This document shows positions 13,373 to 22,190 of a stretch of DNA of 32,194 nucleotides, one piece after another (position 1 is the first letter of the stretch; the number at the start of each line of letters is the position of its first letter). A program made the translations under genes and the position numbers. This DNA comes from a virus. The stretch is taken from positions 1 through 32,194 of IMG/VR virus record IMGVR_UViG_3300032092_000144, one strand, 5' to 3'. A model generated the notes under the pieces. It did not search any database and had not been told where the DNA came from. It was given only the letters and a program-made list of their open reading frames with translations.

Positions 13373-13903
13373 TTAAGCCCCCGGTCCTGTAGTGTAGATG
13401 ACGGGATCAAGGATAATCATTTGCAGATTCATGGTGAAGATTTTGTTTGCATAGGCTGCATCACCAATATCTGTACTGAGACTAGATTTGAAGCACTGCT
13501 TATACTTACGGTATGTGCTTGTGCCTGAATCGTAGTAGATGAACAGTTCATGTTCCTGAGTTGGTTCATCAGGATTTAAGAACTCAAGCAAGTCTCTATG
13601 CAGGTCCAGCATCTGAAGTTCAGTGAGCAACGCAGTCTCGGTTGAAACTAGGTGCTTACCGTACAGGCCAGTAATGCTGACTTGCTTATGGGCATGTCTA
13701 TTGCCTCTGACAGCATTACCACCAACCTTGGCAGTCATCTCCTCTACACGACCCTTGAAATCGTCTAGGAGAGGGAATGCCGTGATCGGCTGGGGCAGGA
13801 AGAACAATTGACCACTGTTGACAGTTGTGGTCCGTGTAGTGCCACTGGGAGACGTATACGACGTTCCAGAACGCCAGAGAGCAGGTGCAAATGAAAAAGC
13901 CAT
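13373..13903 (-). CDS. Distal tail (Dit-like) protein (176 aa)
   Basis: This is the first gene downstream of the tape measure gene and is followed by the hub-like gene, the usual Dit position. GGAG lies 5 bases before the ATG. The protein is beta-rich with few charged helices and contains KQVSITGLYGKH and a two-strand segment HELFIYYDSGTSTYRKYKQC. The gene has its own promoter (13954-13982), and a terminator-like hairpin lies between promoter and start. Confidence 0.55.
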   Translation of the reverse strand: MAFSFAPALWRSGTSYTSPSGTTRTTTVNSGQLFFLPQPITAFPLLDDFKGRVEEMTAKVGGNAVRGNRHAHKQVSITGLYGKHLVSTETALLTELQMLDLHRDLLEFLNPDEPTQEHELFIYYDSGTSTYRKYKQCFKSSLSTDIGDAAYANKIFTMNLQMIILDPVIYTTGPGA

Positions 13904-13915
13904 CTCAACTCCAAG

Positions 13916-13949
13916 AAAAAGGCCAGAGTAAGCCTAAGCCTACTCTGGC
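13916..13949 (-). terminator. Intrinsic terminator after the tape measure gene
   Basis: The arms GCCAGAGTA and TACTCTGGC (13941-13949 with 13922-13930) pair perfectly and the stem is followed by a run of T (13916-13920). It ends the tape measure transcript. The predicted start of the promoter at 13954-13982 falls inside the first arm. Confidence 0.75.
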
Positions 13950-13953
13950 ACGA

Positions 13954-13982
13954 ATGATACTGGACCACAGAGGGTTTGTCAA
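13954..13982 (-). promoter_or_regulatory. Sigma70-like promoter TTGACA-N17-TATCAT(TCG)
   Basis: The -35 TTGACA is at 13982-13977 and the -10 TATCAT at 13959-13954, then TCG. The spacer is 17 bases and contains one TGTGGTC motif. The -35 overlaps the end of the tape measure gene. It drives the distal tail genes through an immediate hairpin. Confidence 0.7.
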
Positions 13983-16936
13983 TTCCCACTGAGCATTGCA
14001 AGTGCTCGCTGATTCTGCTGGTAGGACATCGCAGCAGCCATAGCAGCGTTTGGTGTTGCACCGCCCATGTTGATGTTGATGTTGCCACCACCGAGCGTGG
14101 GGGGTGCTGGAATGCCCGTTCCACCGCCACCAGGAATTGGCAGGGGACCACCAAATCCTGGAGCAGTCATTGGACCCTGCATTGGAATACCATTTAGTTG
14201 CAGACGCATGTCCAGAATTTGCTGAAGGGTATGCAGATATTTTTCGATCGCATTCTGATCATCTGGATTTGCAAATGGAGTCTTGCTGATCTGCTCTTTC
14301 TTGTCCAAGATGATCTGATGCTGTTCCTTAACCGTTTCCAGTCTCGCAGCAGCCTGATCTTCCTCGGCTTTGATAGATAAGGCTCTGTTCTTGTACCCCT
14401 CCTGTGCCCGCTTGGTAAACTCTTCTTTGAGTTTGTCAACCTCTTTGACCTGTTTAGTGAGTTCTTCCCACTCACGCAAAGCATCCTTGCCTTGCTGCAC
14501 AGAATCCTTCTGATTGAGGTTACCAACCTTAGCATCAGCCATCTCTTTCAGAGTTTTCTGAGCCTTATCTAACGCTTCTTGTGCATCATCGTCCATCTCT
14601 TTCGCCTTGCTGGGGTCACGTATGAACCCGGCCCGGTCCTTTAATAGCTTCGCTTCTTCAAGCAGGTCTTCTACCTTCTTCTTCTGCACAACCTCCATCG
14701 CATCAAGGTTAGCCTTCTTGGCCTCTTCAGCAACCTTCTTGGCAGACTCAATGGCACGCTTTTCATTAGCTTCAATGCGAGCAATCTCAGCATCGGCCTG
14801 TGCCTGCATATTACTGAGCCAGTTCTGCTTAGCAGCATCAATATTGGCTGAGTTGCCTTTATTGTTGAACTTGTCAATCTGTGCCTGCTTCTCTGCCCAC
14901 TTTCGATGGCTATCCATCTGACTAGCGACAGCCTCTTTTGCAGAGTCTGCTTTAGCCTTCTCAGCCTTGGCAGTCTCAGAAGCCTCCATATCCAGAATGG
15001 TATTCTGAAGACCTAACTTCTGCTTAGCAAACTCATCTTCACGTGCCGATGCTGCCTTACGAATAGCATCTTCACGATTCTGCTCAGTCTTGAGTAACTG
15101 CTCAGCAGTGGCAAGAGTTTGCTGGACTGTTCTGAGTTCTTCTTCACGAGCCTTGACCACATCCTTGGACCTTTCGATCTCTTGGTCGAGCATGTCGAGG
15201 GTTTCTTGCTTAACCCATTCCATTGCACTCTTACGGAAGCCTGCGTCTTGCACAGCCTTCAACTGGTCTTCATAGACCTTCAGTTCATCTGTGGTCTTGG
15301 CAACGTCACTCCTGAACTGCTTCAGGCGTTCTTCCATTGCCTTATAGTCGTCTTCTTGAACAGTGAACTCAATGCCCAAAGCTGCGAACTGTGCTCGAAG
15401 CTCCTGAGCAGCGGCCCGACTGGCTTCTAACTGCTTCAGGTATTGCTGAGAGTTAGCACCCTGGCCAGAGAAGTACGGAGCAGCTTCCAGTTGCTTGATC
15501 TTGTCATACTTTGCAATTGCATCCTTCAACTGCTCAAGCCGCTGCTTTTCGATCTCAAGGACTTTCTTCTTATCCTCGATTTCCTTCGCAGCTTTCTCTG
15601 GAGTCTTGCTGGAAGGCGAGAATGAAACCTGATCCTTTAGTTGCTGAGTAGTGCGATCATAGTCCTCAGCTCTTAGTTCAGCGAGTTGCTTTTCGAGTTC
15701 AAGTTGCTTTTCTGTCCTGCCGAACAAACCGTCAGACGCCTCGTTGATCTGCTTAAACACACCAAGGTGGTCCATCAACTGGAAGGTAGCCACACCAATC
15801 AGGCCACCGATAGCAACCCAACTACTGGTTACCTTGGTCAGCAAGAAAGCGATGTTGTTACCAGCACCACGCAAACCAGCGTACATGGCATCTTCGATAC
15901 CCTGCTGGACCTGGAAGATTGCGGATACACCCTTGGCACCGGATGCCAGGTGGTTAGCGTTCAGAGCTTCCATCTTGTATCCAGCATCGACAGCAGCATC
16001 GATACGAGCCTTAGCAAGTTTCCTGAAGGCATCGGTTTGTTCCTTAGCCTCTTGCTTAGTCATTGTGGTCACTCTTTGTTCAAGAGCAATCCGGTCGGCT
16101 GCATTCTGCTTCTCAGCCTCTTCGACACGAATTAAGACTTCATAGTGATCCTTGTATCTGACCTTCGCTGCTGCGGAATCGGCATCCTGTACAGCCTTAA
16201 TCCGTCTAATCTGCTCGTCGGCATCGTTAGCAAACAGACGGTTGTACATCTTCTGCTTATCTTCACGCTCCTTGGCGTGCTTAGCTTCAATGTCAGCCTC
16301 TGCTTGCCTTCTGGCTAGGGATTCTTGCAATGCCGCATCATCAAGTTTATCCTGCTTGTCTAATCTTTCTTTAACCGCAGCCAGACGCTCTGCCTCAAGA
16401 CGCTCTGCTCTACCCTTCTCTCCTTCATACGCCTGAATCTCTCGCTCAGTCTCTTCTCCTCGCAGCTTCTGCTTCTCGGCAGCTATATTTCTGATCGCCC
16501 TCAGTTCTTCGCTTTCCTTAACGTCAAGCGGAACACCACCGGAAAACGCCTTCTCAAGACCACGCTGCTTCTCTGCACGTGCTGAGTCCTCTTTTGCCTG
16601 AAGATTACTCTCTGCCTGCCTTCTCTCAAAAGCATCCCGCATTGCTTCATCAGCAGCATTCATCTCCATTTGAATGCGTTCGCGGACTACTCCAAGCCGG
16701 TCTTGCTCCAGTTTCAGTGTAAACTGAGACGCCTCTTTCTGATTTTCGTGAAGCAGTCTCGCAGAAGCAATCATCTTGTCGAGGTCTTGCTTAGCAACAT
16801 CAAAGTAGCTTGACTCTTTGAATGCTGTATTTACAGCTTTGCCTAAGTCCTTCTCAATCTTTGAAGCAAGGGAGGCAATTGCCTTCTCGGCCTTCTCCAG
16901 CCGTAGAGTCAGTTCATACTCAAACTTCTTACTCAT
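13979..16936 (-). CDS. Tape measure protein (985 aa)
   Basis: This is the longest gene in the window, as expected for the protein that sets tail length. It is almost wholly helical and charged, with very long coiled-coil stretches of Lys, Glu, Ala and Gln. One hydrophobic segment at about residues 360-395 includes VTSSWVAIGGLIGVATF. The Gly/Pro-rich C terminus has PGGGGTGIPAPP. At about 1.5 angstrom per residue it would measure a tail near 150 nm (inference). No tail assembly chaperone gene lies directly upstream. A terminator and the tail tube gene do. Confidence 0.85.
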   Translation of the reverse strand: MSKKFEYELTLRLEKAEKAIASLASKIEKDLGKAVNTAFKESSYFDVAKQDLDKMIASARLLHENQKEASQFTLKLEQDRLGVVRERIQMEMNAADEAMRDAFERRQAESNLQAKEDSARAEKQRGLEKAFSGGVPLDVKESEELRAIRNIAAEKQKLRGEETEREIQAYEGEKGRAERLEAERLAAVKERLDKQDKLDDAALQESLARRQAEADIEAKHAKEREDKQKMYNRLFANDADEQIRRIKAVQDADSAAAKVRYKDHYEVLIRVEEAEKQNAADRIALEQRVTTMTKQEAKEQTDAFRKLAKARIDAAVDAGYKMEALNANHLASGAKGVSAIFQVQQGIEDAMYAGLRGAGNNIAFLLTKVTSSWVAIGGLIGVATFQLMDHLGVFKQINEASDGLFGRTEKQLELEKQLAELRAEDYDRTTQQLKDQVSFSPSSKTPEKAAKEIEDKKKVLEIEKQRLEQLKDAIAKYDKIKQLEAAPYFSGQGANSQQYLKQLEASRAAAQELRAQFAALGIEFTVQEDDYKAMEERLKQFRSDVAKTTDELKVYEDQLKAVQDAGFRKSAMEWVKQETLDMLDQEIERSKDVVKAREEELRTVQQTLATAEQLLKTEQNREDAIRKAASAREDEFAKQKLGLQNTILDMEASETAKAEKAKADSAKEAVASQMDSHRKWAEKQAQIDKFNNKGNSANIDAAKQNWLSNMQAQADAEIARIEANEKRAIESAKKVAEEAKKANLDAMEVVQKKKVEDLLEEAKLLKDRAGFIRDPSKAKEMDDDAQEALDKAQKTLKEMADAKVGNLNQKDSVQQGKDALREWEELTKQVKEVDKLKEEFTKRAQEGYKNRALSIKAEEDQAAARLETVKEQHQIILDKKEQISKTPFANPDDQNAIEKYLHTLQQILDMRLQLNGIPMQGPMTAPGFGGPLPIPGGGGTGIPAPPTLGGGNININMGGATPNAAMAAAMSYQQNQRALAMLSGN

Positions 16937-16951
16937 CTAAGCCTCTCCAGC

Positions 16952-16990
16952 TAAAAAGAAAACCCGGTATGCCCGACTGGACATACCGGG
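16952..16990 (-). terminator. Intrinsic terminator after the tail tube gene
   Basis: CCCGGTATG and CATACCGGG (16982-16990 with 16963-16971) form a 9-bp perfect stem, followed by TTTTCTTTTT. It ends or attenuates the tail tube transcript before the tape measure gene, fitting the need for far more tube than tape measure protein. Confidence 0.85.
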
Positions 16991-17008
16991 CGGGAGAACC
17001 GAAGTATA

Positions 17009-17506
17009 CTACACACGAGTGATGGTTGGAGCACGAACCTTACCACGTCCAGAGAACGCGATCATGTTCTTGTCTTCACCTTCCGAGCAGTCCACCTTCT
17101 CAATGAACACGTCTGGGAAGACAATCTTTTCATCATTACCGTTCGTGGTGTTTGGATCGGCAACAGTGAATTCGATATCAAGACAGTAAGCCCCATCCTC
17201 AGTCGACGTGAAGTACGACCCCGGATTAGACAGAATTTCATAGACAGAGACAGCATCACCAGAGTTGGCGGTCTTTGAGATAAGCTGATACCAAGCGGCA
17301 TCAAAACTAACCGTAAAACCGACAGTGTTACCTTCTCGTCTGTGGTCAACCGATCCACGGCACATAACTTCAACCATTGTGCGTGTTTCAGACCACTTCA
17401 AGTTACCCGAGCAGGCAACAGTACAGGACTTCGGCGTACCTGATCCATCCTTAATCACAAGAGACCCGTTTTGAATGTTACGGGCTACGTTAGTGACAGT
17501 AGGCAT
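17009..17506 (-). CDS. Major tail tube protein (165 aa)
   Basis: The product is a beta-rich soluble protein with the acidic, Gly/Ser/Thr-rich make-up of tail tube subunits (SLVIKDGSGTPKS, FTVADPNTTNG, FSGRGKVRAPTITRV). It lies just before the tape measure gene and is followed by a strong terminator, both typical. The ATG overlaps the upstream stop (TAATG), after GGGG. I see no sheath gene, so the tail is probably non-contractile. Confidence 0.7.
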   Translation of the reverse strand: MPTVTNVARNIQNGSLVIKDGSGTPKSCTVACSGNLKWSETRTMVEVMCRGSVDHRREGNTVGFTVSFDAAWYQLISKTANSGDAVSVYEILSNPGSYFTSTEDGAYCLDIEFTVADPNTTNGNDEKIVFPDVFIEKVDCSEGEDKNMIAFSGRGKVRAPTITRV

Positions 17507-18060
17507 TATGCAAACCCCATTTCTTTTGCAAGAGTGACCACAGCCTGTTCGGCTGCATCAAAAAATCCGTGAGGCTGAATGGTCCGTGTTCTGGCATAGC
17601 GTCTGGTCCCGCCATCCATCCACACCAGAACTCCATCTCTGCCTTCGGAACGTGGAGCGTATAGCTGACCTACGGTCGCTGCCCCTTCTGTTTTTCGACC
17701 TTGATTTCCATTAACGTCTGCTTCCTGAGTGCCACCAGAATTCAAACGCTCAACAAAACCAAGATCAGTTCCAACGGTTACTGTTACAGAAGTCTGTGCT
17801 CCGAATGCTCTGCCGTAACCAGCAGCAACAGCCTCGTCATCGCCAGACCCCTTACCAGCCATCGCAGACTGAGTGCCCTTTGTCTGCGGTAAACCAGCAT
17901 TTGATAGAGCAGTAGCGAAAGTCTGATGAAGGTGACCGTCTTCGACGGGAGCTTCTTGATCGACCACACGAAAGAACGTGTCGGTCAGTTCTCCAGCGGC
18001 ATCCCAAAGGAAGTCCATCAAGTCTAGCCTGATCTCTTCTTCATCATACTTTACAGCCAT
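17506..18060 (-). CDS. HK97 gp10-like tail completion / minor tail protein (184 aa)
   Basis: ATG 18060 overlaps the upstream stop (TGATG), with AGGAG 7 bases before it. APVEDGHLHQTF, FVERLNSGGTQEAD and a final GFFDAAEQAV match the pattern of gp10-like proteins (an early P-x-D-x-G-x-L segment, then F-x-x-x-x-x-G-G, then an aromatic FF near the end). Its place just before the tail tube gene fits a tail terminator or completion role at the head-tail joint. Confidence 0.6.
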   Translation of the reverse strand: MAVKYDEEEIRLDLMDFLWDAAGELTDTFFRVVDQEAPVEDGHLHQTFATALSNAGLPQTKGTQSAMAGKGSGDDEAVAAGYGRAFGAQTSVTVTVGTDLGFVERLNSGGTQEADVNGNQGRKTEGAATVGQLYAPRSEGRDGVLVWMDGGTRRYARTRTIQPHGFFDAAEQAVVTLAKEMGFA

Positions 18061-18413
18061 CACACTGCTCCTAGATGACTTGCCCTAACTCGACAGGCAG
18101 CAGTATTGGCTTTCAAGTAGAGGGTTGCTCCCGGTTCAAGGAAGAAGACAGCAGAGAAGCCAGCCTTCAATCTGATACCGTAAACGCCTGTTGAGAAACC
18201 AACCTGCACGTAGTTAGTTGCGTCCGTGTTTTCGAGTTTGACCCAACCATTCACGGAGATGTCCGTAAACGTGATCGACTCCTCTGTGGTCCCGATGGAG
18301 TGAAACCTGTCATCAGAACCGTAAGAAGTCAGCCACGTGTGGTCGATATTGGTGATGCCTGGGTTGGCAGCAGAACTAGAGGACCAGCCACCTTGAATTC
18401 GAATTGTAGCCAT
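18060..18413 (-). CDS. Unknown virion-type protein (117 aa)
   Basis: AAGGTG precedes the ATG by a few bases. The small protein is beta-rich (SINGW-like strands such as FTDISVNGWVKLENTD and YVQVGFSTGVYGIR). It sits between a long fibre-like gene and the tail completion gene. It might be a head- or fibre-associated beta-sandwich protein. No motif is recognised. Confidence 0.5.
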   Translation of the reverse strand: MATIRIQGGWSSSSAANPGITNIDHTWLTSYGSDDRFHSIGTTEESITFTDISVNGWVKLENTDATNYVQVGFSTGVYGIRLKAGFSAVFFLEPGATLYLKANTAACRVRASHLGAV

Positions 18414-18421
18414 TGTTCACC

Positions 18422-20035
18422 TTAACTAAGAAGAACACGAGCACGACCCGAAATCAGGACGTTATCGCCGTTCGTGAGATCGCGGAGTGTCCAGATATGC
18501 CACTGATCTTGAGGCAGCTCAGTGACAGAGCCTGTAAGGTCAGTAGTTACAGGGAAACTGATTTGATTATCATCAGCACCGCTAACCGTGATGTCAGCAT
18601 CAGCGACTGTCAGAAGTTCTGTACCTTCATAGTCCACAAAGCGAACAGAAAGGGTACGACCTGACAAATCAACAGGCTCAAAGACATCAGCATTGCGTGA
18701 CGTAACTGCAATAGGACCAACAACCGTACCATCTTCATTCTTGTAGAAGGTCAGGTTAAGGTCATAGACCCTAGCAGGCATTGTGGCATTTAGAGGATAG
18801 ACAGCAACCGTTGTACCACCCCCACCACCGCTTGGAGCATTCTCCAATGCGTTTGTGGTGTACTGGTAGACCAGACCATCCTGAACCAACATGCCAGACA
18901 GTCTGTCAGTTACTACCTTAATCGCAGAAACCTCAGAGTCCACATAGTCATCAATCGCATCTAGTTTAGAGTTGACTGTGACAAAGGAAGCTGCGATATC
19001 AGAAGCATCAGCTGGATCAGCAGGCAAATTGTCAGTCTTTGCCTTAATTGCTGCCACTTCAGTATCAACGTAGTCATCAAGCGTATCGACCTTTGTGGTC
19101 AGTGTTACAATTGAAGACGCTGTAGCAAGCCCAGAAGTAGCCGCAGTAATCGCTGCTTCAACAGCAGACTGGTCAGCCGGATCAGACGGAAGATTGTCAG
19201 TCTTCAGTTTGATAGCGTCGACCACAGTGTCTACTGTGGCTAAGTCTACTGCTGTTGCCAGTCCAGATGTGGCGTTAGTGATTGCTGTTTCGATTAACGA
19301 CTGATCGGCAGGGTCACTGGGCAGATTATCTGTCTTGGTCTTGATTGCAAGAGTTCTGTAAAGAGACTCACCAGTAGAGCCTACTGACAAGTGATCTGCA
19401 ATCGCATCATCCCATACAGCATCTGCAACTTGGTCTGGAAGTTCTGCAATCGCAGAGTTGAATGTGCCAGTTGTAAGCAATCCCGACTGAATTTCAGTGA
19501 CAGCACTCGATGCCAGTCCACTAGAAGTGATCCAGTCAGCCGGAATCGTCGGTAGTGTGATCGCAGACGCAACTGAGCCGACAGAACCAGAAAGATTACC
19601 TGTGATGTTACCCGTAAGGTCGAATGTCTGGGTGCTTGAAAGACTGTAACCAGTCTTGTCTGACACTGTTCCCGCAGTGACTGCCCCGCCACCAGTGATT
19701 GCGAGGGCTGAAAAGTTCGTCGGAAATGACTGACTCAGACTGTAAGCGGTCTTGTCATTGTTCTTGATGACATTCGCACGCTCAATCGCCCAAAAAGTTG
19801 CAGTGTCTAAGGTCAACGGAAGCGAGTATTCCGCATTGATTCCAGTAGCCGAAACTGTGATGAGGTAGTTACCCGCCGCTCGGTCGGTTTGCGTGAACGT
19901 GTAGATACCAGTGCGATTGGTTGCTTCAGTGGCTGTTGGAGTGTCAAGCACCGTATCCGAACCATCGTCTGCAAACAACTTAACGGTAACTGTCTGACCT
20001 GTGAGGAATGCGAATTGAATTGTCTGGATTGCCAT
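18422..20035 (-). CDS. Fibre or baseplate-upper-like protein with KTDNLP repeats (537 aa)
   Basis: The N-terminal beta domain (about 1-80) is followed by a middle part with three copies of KTDNLP[SA]DPAD (about 234-246, 278-290, 333-345). Each lies within a helical repeat of about 45-55 residues, as in trimeric shafts. A Gly-rich hinge comes next. The C-terminal domain (about 415-537) reads like a BppU N-terminal domain. An attachment or adsorption fibre role is likely. The gene starts at a TAATG overlap. Confidence 0.6.
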   Translation of the reverse strand: MAIQTIQFAFLTGQTVTVKLFADDGSDTVLDTPTATEATNRTGIYTFTQTDRAAGNYLITVSATGINAEYSLPLTLDTATFWAIERANVIKNNDKTAYSLSQSFPTNFSALAITGGGAVTAGTVSDKTGYSLSSTQTFDLTGNITGNLSGSVGSVASAITLPTIPADWITSSGLASSAVTEIQSGLLTTGTFNSAIAELPDQVADAVWDDAIADHLSVGSTGESLYRTLAIKTKTDNLPSDPADQSLIETAITNATSGLATAVDLATVDTVVDAIKLKTDNLPSDPADQSAVEAAITAATSGLATASSIVTLTTKVDTLDDYVDTEVAAIKAKTDNLPADPADASDIAASFVTVNSKLDAIDDYVDSEVSAIKVVTDRLSGMLVQDGLVYQYTTNALENAPSGGGGGTTVAVYPLNATMPARVYDLNLTFYKNEDGTVVGPIAVTSRNADVFEPVDLSGRTLSVRFVDYEGTELLTVADADITVSGADDNQISFPVTTDLTGSVTELPQDQWHIWTLRDLTNGDNVLISGRARVLLS

Positions 20036-20502
20036 TATGCCAGAATCCTTTCCACCTGCTCTGCGGTAATGAGCCCTGCAGCCTGAAGCTCAGCAACTGA
20101 ACCAGCGAAGGTCGTCCAACTGATCGGCTCAATTGCTGAGAACAGTCGTCGAGCCAATCGCTTGGCATGTGTGTCTATCAGGTCTTGCTCAGCATCAGTA
20201 AATCGAGCGAGCACTTCGAGTGGAGTGAGTGATTGTGGTTTAGGAGGATTGGCAGACAACCCTTGCAGAATTGCCGTCAACTCAGATTCAGTAGCATCTC
20301 GAACCGTCACACCAGTGCCGTCAATGATTGCCTGAGCACTGCACTCGAAAACCATGTGTGGAGGTGTGACCTCAAGATTCAATCGAACCTTATCAACAGT
20401 TCCATCCCCATCAATGTCGCATGCGATCCATTCTGACACATCGAACTGTTCAGTCATCGGGAGAAAGGCAGGCCGAGCCAGTGAGCGGAGTGCTTCAATC
20501 AT
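20035..20502 (-). CDS. Unknown protein in fibre cluster (155 aa)
   Basis: AGAGG lies 8 bases before the ATG. A beta-rich first part (VRLNLEVTPPHMVFECSAQ) is followed by a helical C-terminal half (LEVLARFTDAEQDLIDTHAK, then GLITAEQVERILA). Small alpha/beta proteins between fibre genes are often fibre accessory or assembly proteins, but nothing in the sequence proves this. It lies in a 2-kb stretch with no GACCACA motif. Confidence 0.5.
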   Translation of the reverse strand: MIEALRSLARPAFLPMTEQFDVSEWIACDIDGDGTVDKVRLNLEVTPPHMVFECSAQAIIDGTGVTVRDATESELTAILQGLSANPPKPQSLTPLEVLARFTDAEQDLIDTHAKRLARRLFSAIEPISWTTFAGSVAELQAAGLITAEQVERILA

Positions 20503-21254
20503 GCTGCCAACCTCTTTCCAACAATTGTCGATGTATTAAGCAGCTTGAAGATGTTTGCGGTTGAAGTAGTATCCATCATCTGAACCTTGATTGTCCCTGC
20601 CGTGGTGACATTCAAGTTCCAAGTGATTGCAAAGCAAAGGTCATTTGACCCTGGTGAACGGCTGGCCCCAGAGACAATCGTCGGAGAGCCTGTAGTGATA
20701 GTACAGTTCCCTGTCACGGCAGCAGAGTAATGACCACCTGCAGGCCACCCGGTTGTTCCGCTGATGACTGCCGTGCCCATTGCCAATCGTATGCCAGTCT
20801 GAGCACCCGTAGACGCCTTCTGCACGTTTATCAACGCATGAATCTGCCACAGCCCTGTTGATGGAACTGTGATCTGCAAATCCGCTGGCTCAATTGTGTA
20901 TGCCGCACCCGTGCCGTTGTAGTCCACACTGGAGGACTGCTTGTAGCAGAACGTCTCGACAACATCGATCCCGTTGCCGATCTTTGTCCGATCTACCCCA
21001 CTGGGGATATCACCAGCAGAGATTGTGGCATCAACCCAGACCGTCCCGTTGTGTCGCAGGAAGTCGCCGGAAACCGCCGCCGTGATTGTGACATCTGACA
21101 AGTCATCCAGAGCACTGACACCACCGACGCCGCCGCCCAAGGCTGCAATTGCCTGGGCAACCCCTGCCGGATTCATAGTCCGCGGTGCCGTCTCTGTGCC
21201 AGCCTCCATCTCAGCTTGCGTTGCATCCTGCGGTGCTGGTCGAGAGAATGCCAT
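20499..21254 (-). CDS. Fibre / decoration protein (251 aa)
   Basis: The opening DATQAEMEAGTETAPRTMNP and the following AGVAQAIAAL resemble the junction found in many phage fibre proteins (ATQAEMEAG followed by a P-A-G-V helix). LDDLSDVTIT and FLRHNGTVWVDATI then lead to a C-terminal TNF/C1q-like beta region of about 130 residues (DLQITVPSTGLWQIHALI and beyond). GGGGGAG precedes the ATG. It may mediate host binding. Confidence 0.6.
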   Translation of the reverse strand: MAFSRPAPQDATQAEMEAGTETAPRTMNPAGVAQAIAALGGGVGGVSALDDLSDVTITAAVSGDFLRHNGTVWVDATISAGDIPSGVDRTKIGNGIDVVETFCYKQSSSVDYNGTGAAYTIEPADLQITVPSTGLWQIHALINVQKASTGAQTGIRLAMGTAVISGTTGWPAGGHYSAAVTGNCTITTGSPTIVSGASRSPGSNDLCFAITWNLNVTTAGTIKVQMMDTTSTANIFKLLNTSTIVGKRLAA

Positions 21255-21551
21255 TTATTGCTCCCCCTGTAACTGAGTTTCTAGTTCAGCAATCCGCCTC
21301 TTCAACTGGACCACATCTGATCGTTCCATGCCAAAGCCGGTGAAGTGCGTAGCGAGCATGCCACCAACAAAGGCGGCACCGATGAAAAAGACAAACACAC
21401 CGCCGTTATTGTGCATTGAATCCGCGATGTGCTGAGACAAAGTGGACTGGAGTCCCCAGCCTATAAACACACCAGCATCAACTAAGCCAATTACCGCCAC
21501 AGTAACAGCCAACGTGAGGATCAATGCCCCCCACAGTTTGTTAGTCTGCAT
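21255..21551 (-). CDS. Holin-like membrane protein with coiled-coil tail (98 aa)
   Basis: Two hydrophobic segments (ALILTLAVTVAVIGLVDAGV at about 9-28, FVFFIGAAFVGGMLATHF at about 53-70) are separated by a short polar loop. The charged helical C terminus is MERSDVVQLKRRIAELETQL. Size and topology fit a class II holin, but no endolysin is nearby and it lies inside the head-tail gene run. A structural or ejection-related membrane protein is an alternative. AGGAG lies 6 bases before the ATG. Confidence 0.5.
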   Translation of the reverse strand: MQTNKLWGALILTLAVTVAVIGLVDAGVFIGWGLQSTLSQHIADSMHNNGGVFVFFIGAAFVGGMLATHFTGFGMERSDVVQLKRRIAELETQLQGEQ

Positions 21552-21880
21552 TAGGGTCTCCTAGTGTAAACCTTAGTGACCACACCATCTGTCGTGTAGT
21601 CAACGATCTCGTAGATCAGATTGTCAAATACAACCCTTGTGGTCGTCAATGGTGGATTCTCTGGGTATTCGGCAGTTAGAAAGGCGAATTCTCGTGTGTG
21701 TCCTTCTTTAGCCTTTACCTCTGGTCCAACCAACGACTTGATTGTAACACCGGTATATGTTCTGGTGATCGACGCTCCTGCGGTGGTGAAGTCTACTGTT
21801 TGAGCACCCTGGAGCCGCACCTCTACATCTTGACCGTTGTATACAAAAGCCATAGCCCTATTGAAGCCGCGTGTTATCAT
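21551..21880 (-). CDS. Head-tail connector-type protein (109 aa)
   Basis: ATG 21880 has GGAG 7 bases upstream and overlaps the previous gene by 23 bases. An internal ATG (21856) is less well placed. The protein is beta-rich (VEVRLQGAQTVDF, TTRVVFDNLIYEIVDYTTDG), the size and style of head-closure proteins. The order MCP, chaperone, connectors fits, but no motif is decisive. Confidence 0.5.
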   Translation of the reverse strand: MITRGFNRAMAFVYNGQDVEVRLQGAQTVDFTTAGASITRTYTGVTIKSLVGPEVKAKEGHTREFAFLTAEYPENPPLTTTRVVFDNLIYEIVDYTTDGVVTKVYTRRP

Positions 21881-22190
21881 TCACCCACTCCACAAGAGAG
21901 ACTGGCTGTGCTTCTGTCAGATAGAAACCAACATCACCACGCTTCTCAGGATTTGCTAACAGATCACTGAAGTAGGCGTGCAGTTCTCGCATCTCTCGTA
22001 GAGAGTTTGAGAAGTAAATCCTGTGCCCTGTTTGACCACCCACTTCGTCGTAATCAATTGCACCCTGGTAGCCGTCTGCGTTGAGGATGTTGTGAATCTT
22101 GATAGTCAGTTTGTTCAAGAACGAGTGAATCTGCTCCTCCGTAATCGGAGTACCATCACCCATTTGACTCAGCGAATTGATGATAGGCAT
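21858..22190 (-). CDS. Unknown protein, possible head-tail adaptor (110 aa)
   Basis: ATG 22190 (MPIINSLSQMGDGTPITEEQ) overlaps the stop of the HNH gene (TAATG), with GGAG 7 bases upstream. The longer frame to 22235 lies inside the HNH gene. The product is a mostly helical soluble protein with EMRELHAYFSDLLANPEKRG. An adaptor role is inferred only from its place. Confidence 0.5.
   Translation of the reverse strand: MPIINSLSQMGDGTPITEEQIHSFLNKLTIKIHNILNADGYQGAIDYDEVGGQTGHRIYFSNSLREMRELHAYFSDLLANPEKRGDVGFYLTEAQPVSLVEWVNDNTRLQ

Noticed and set aside
15686-16436. Plus-strand frames of 94-149 codons inside the tape measure gene
   Set aside because: They are antisense by-products of the low-complexity, coiled-coil coding sequence.
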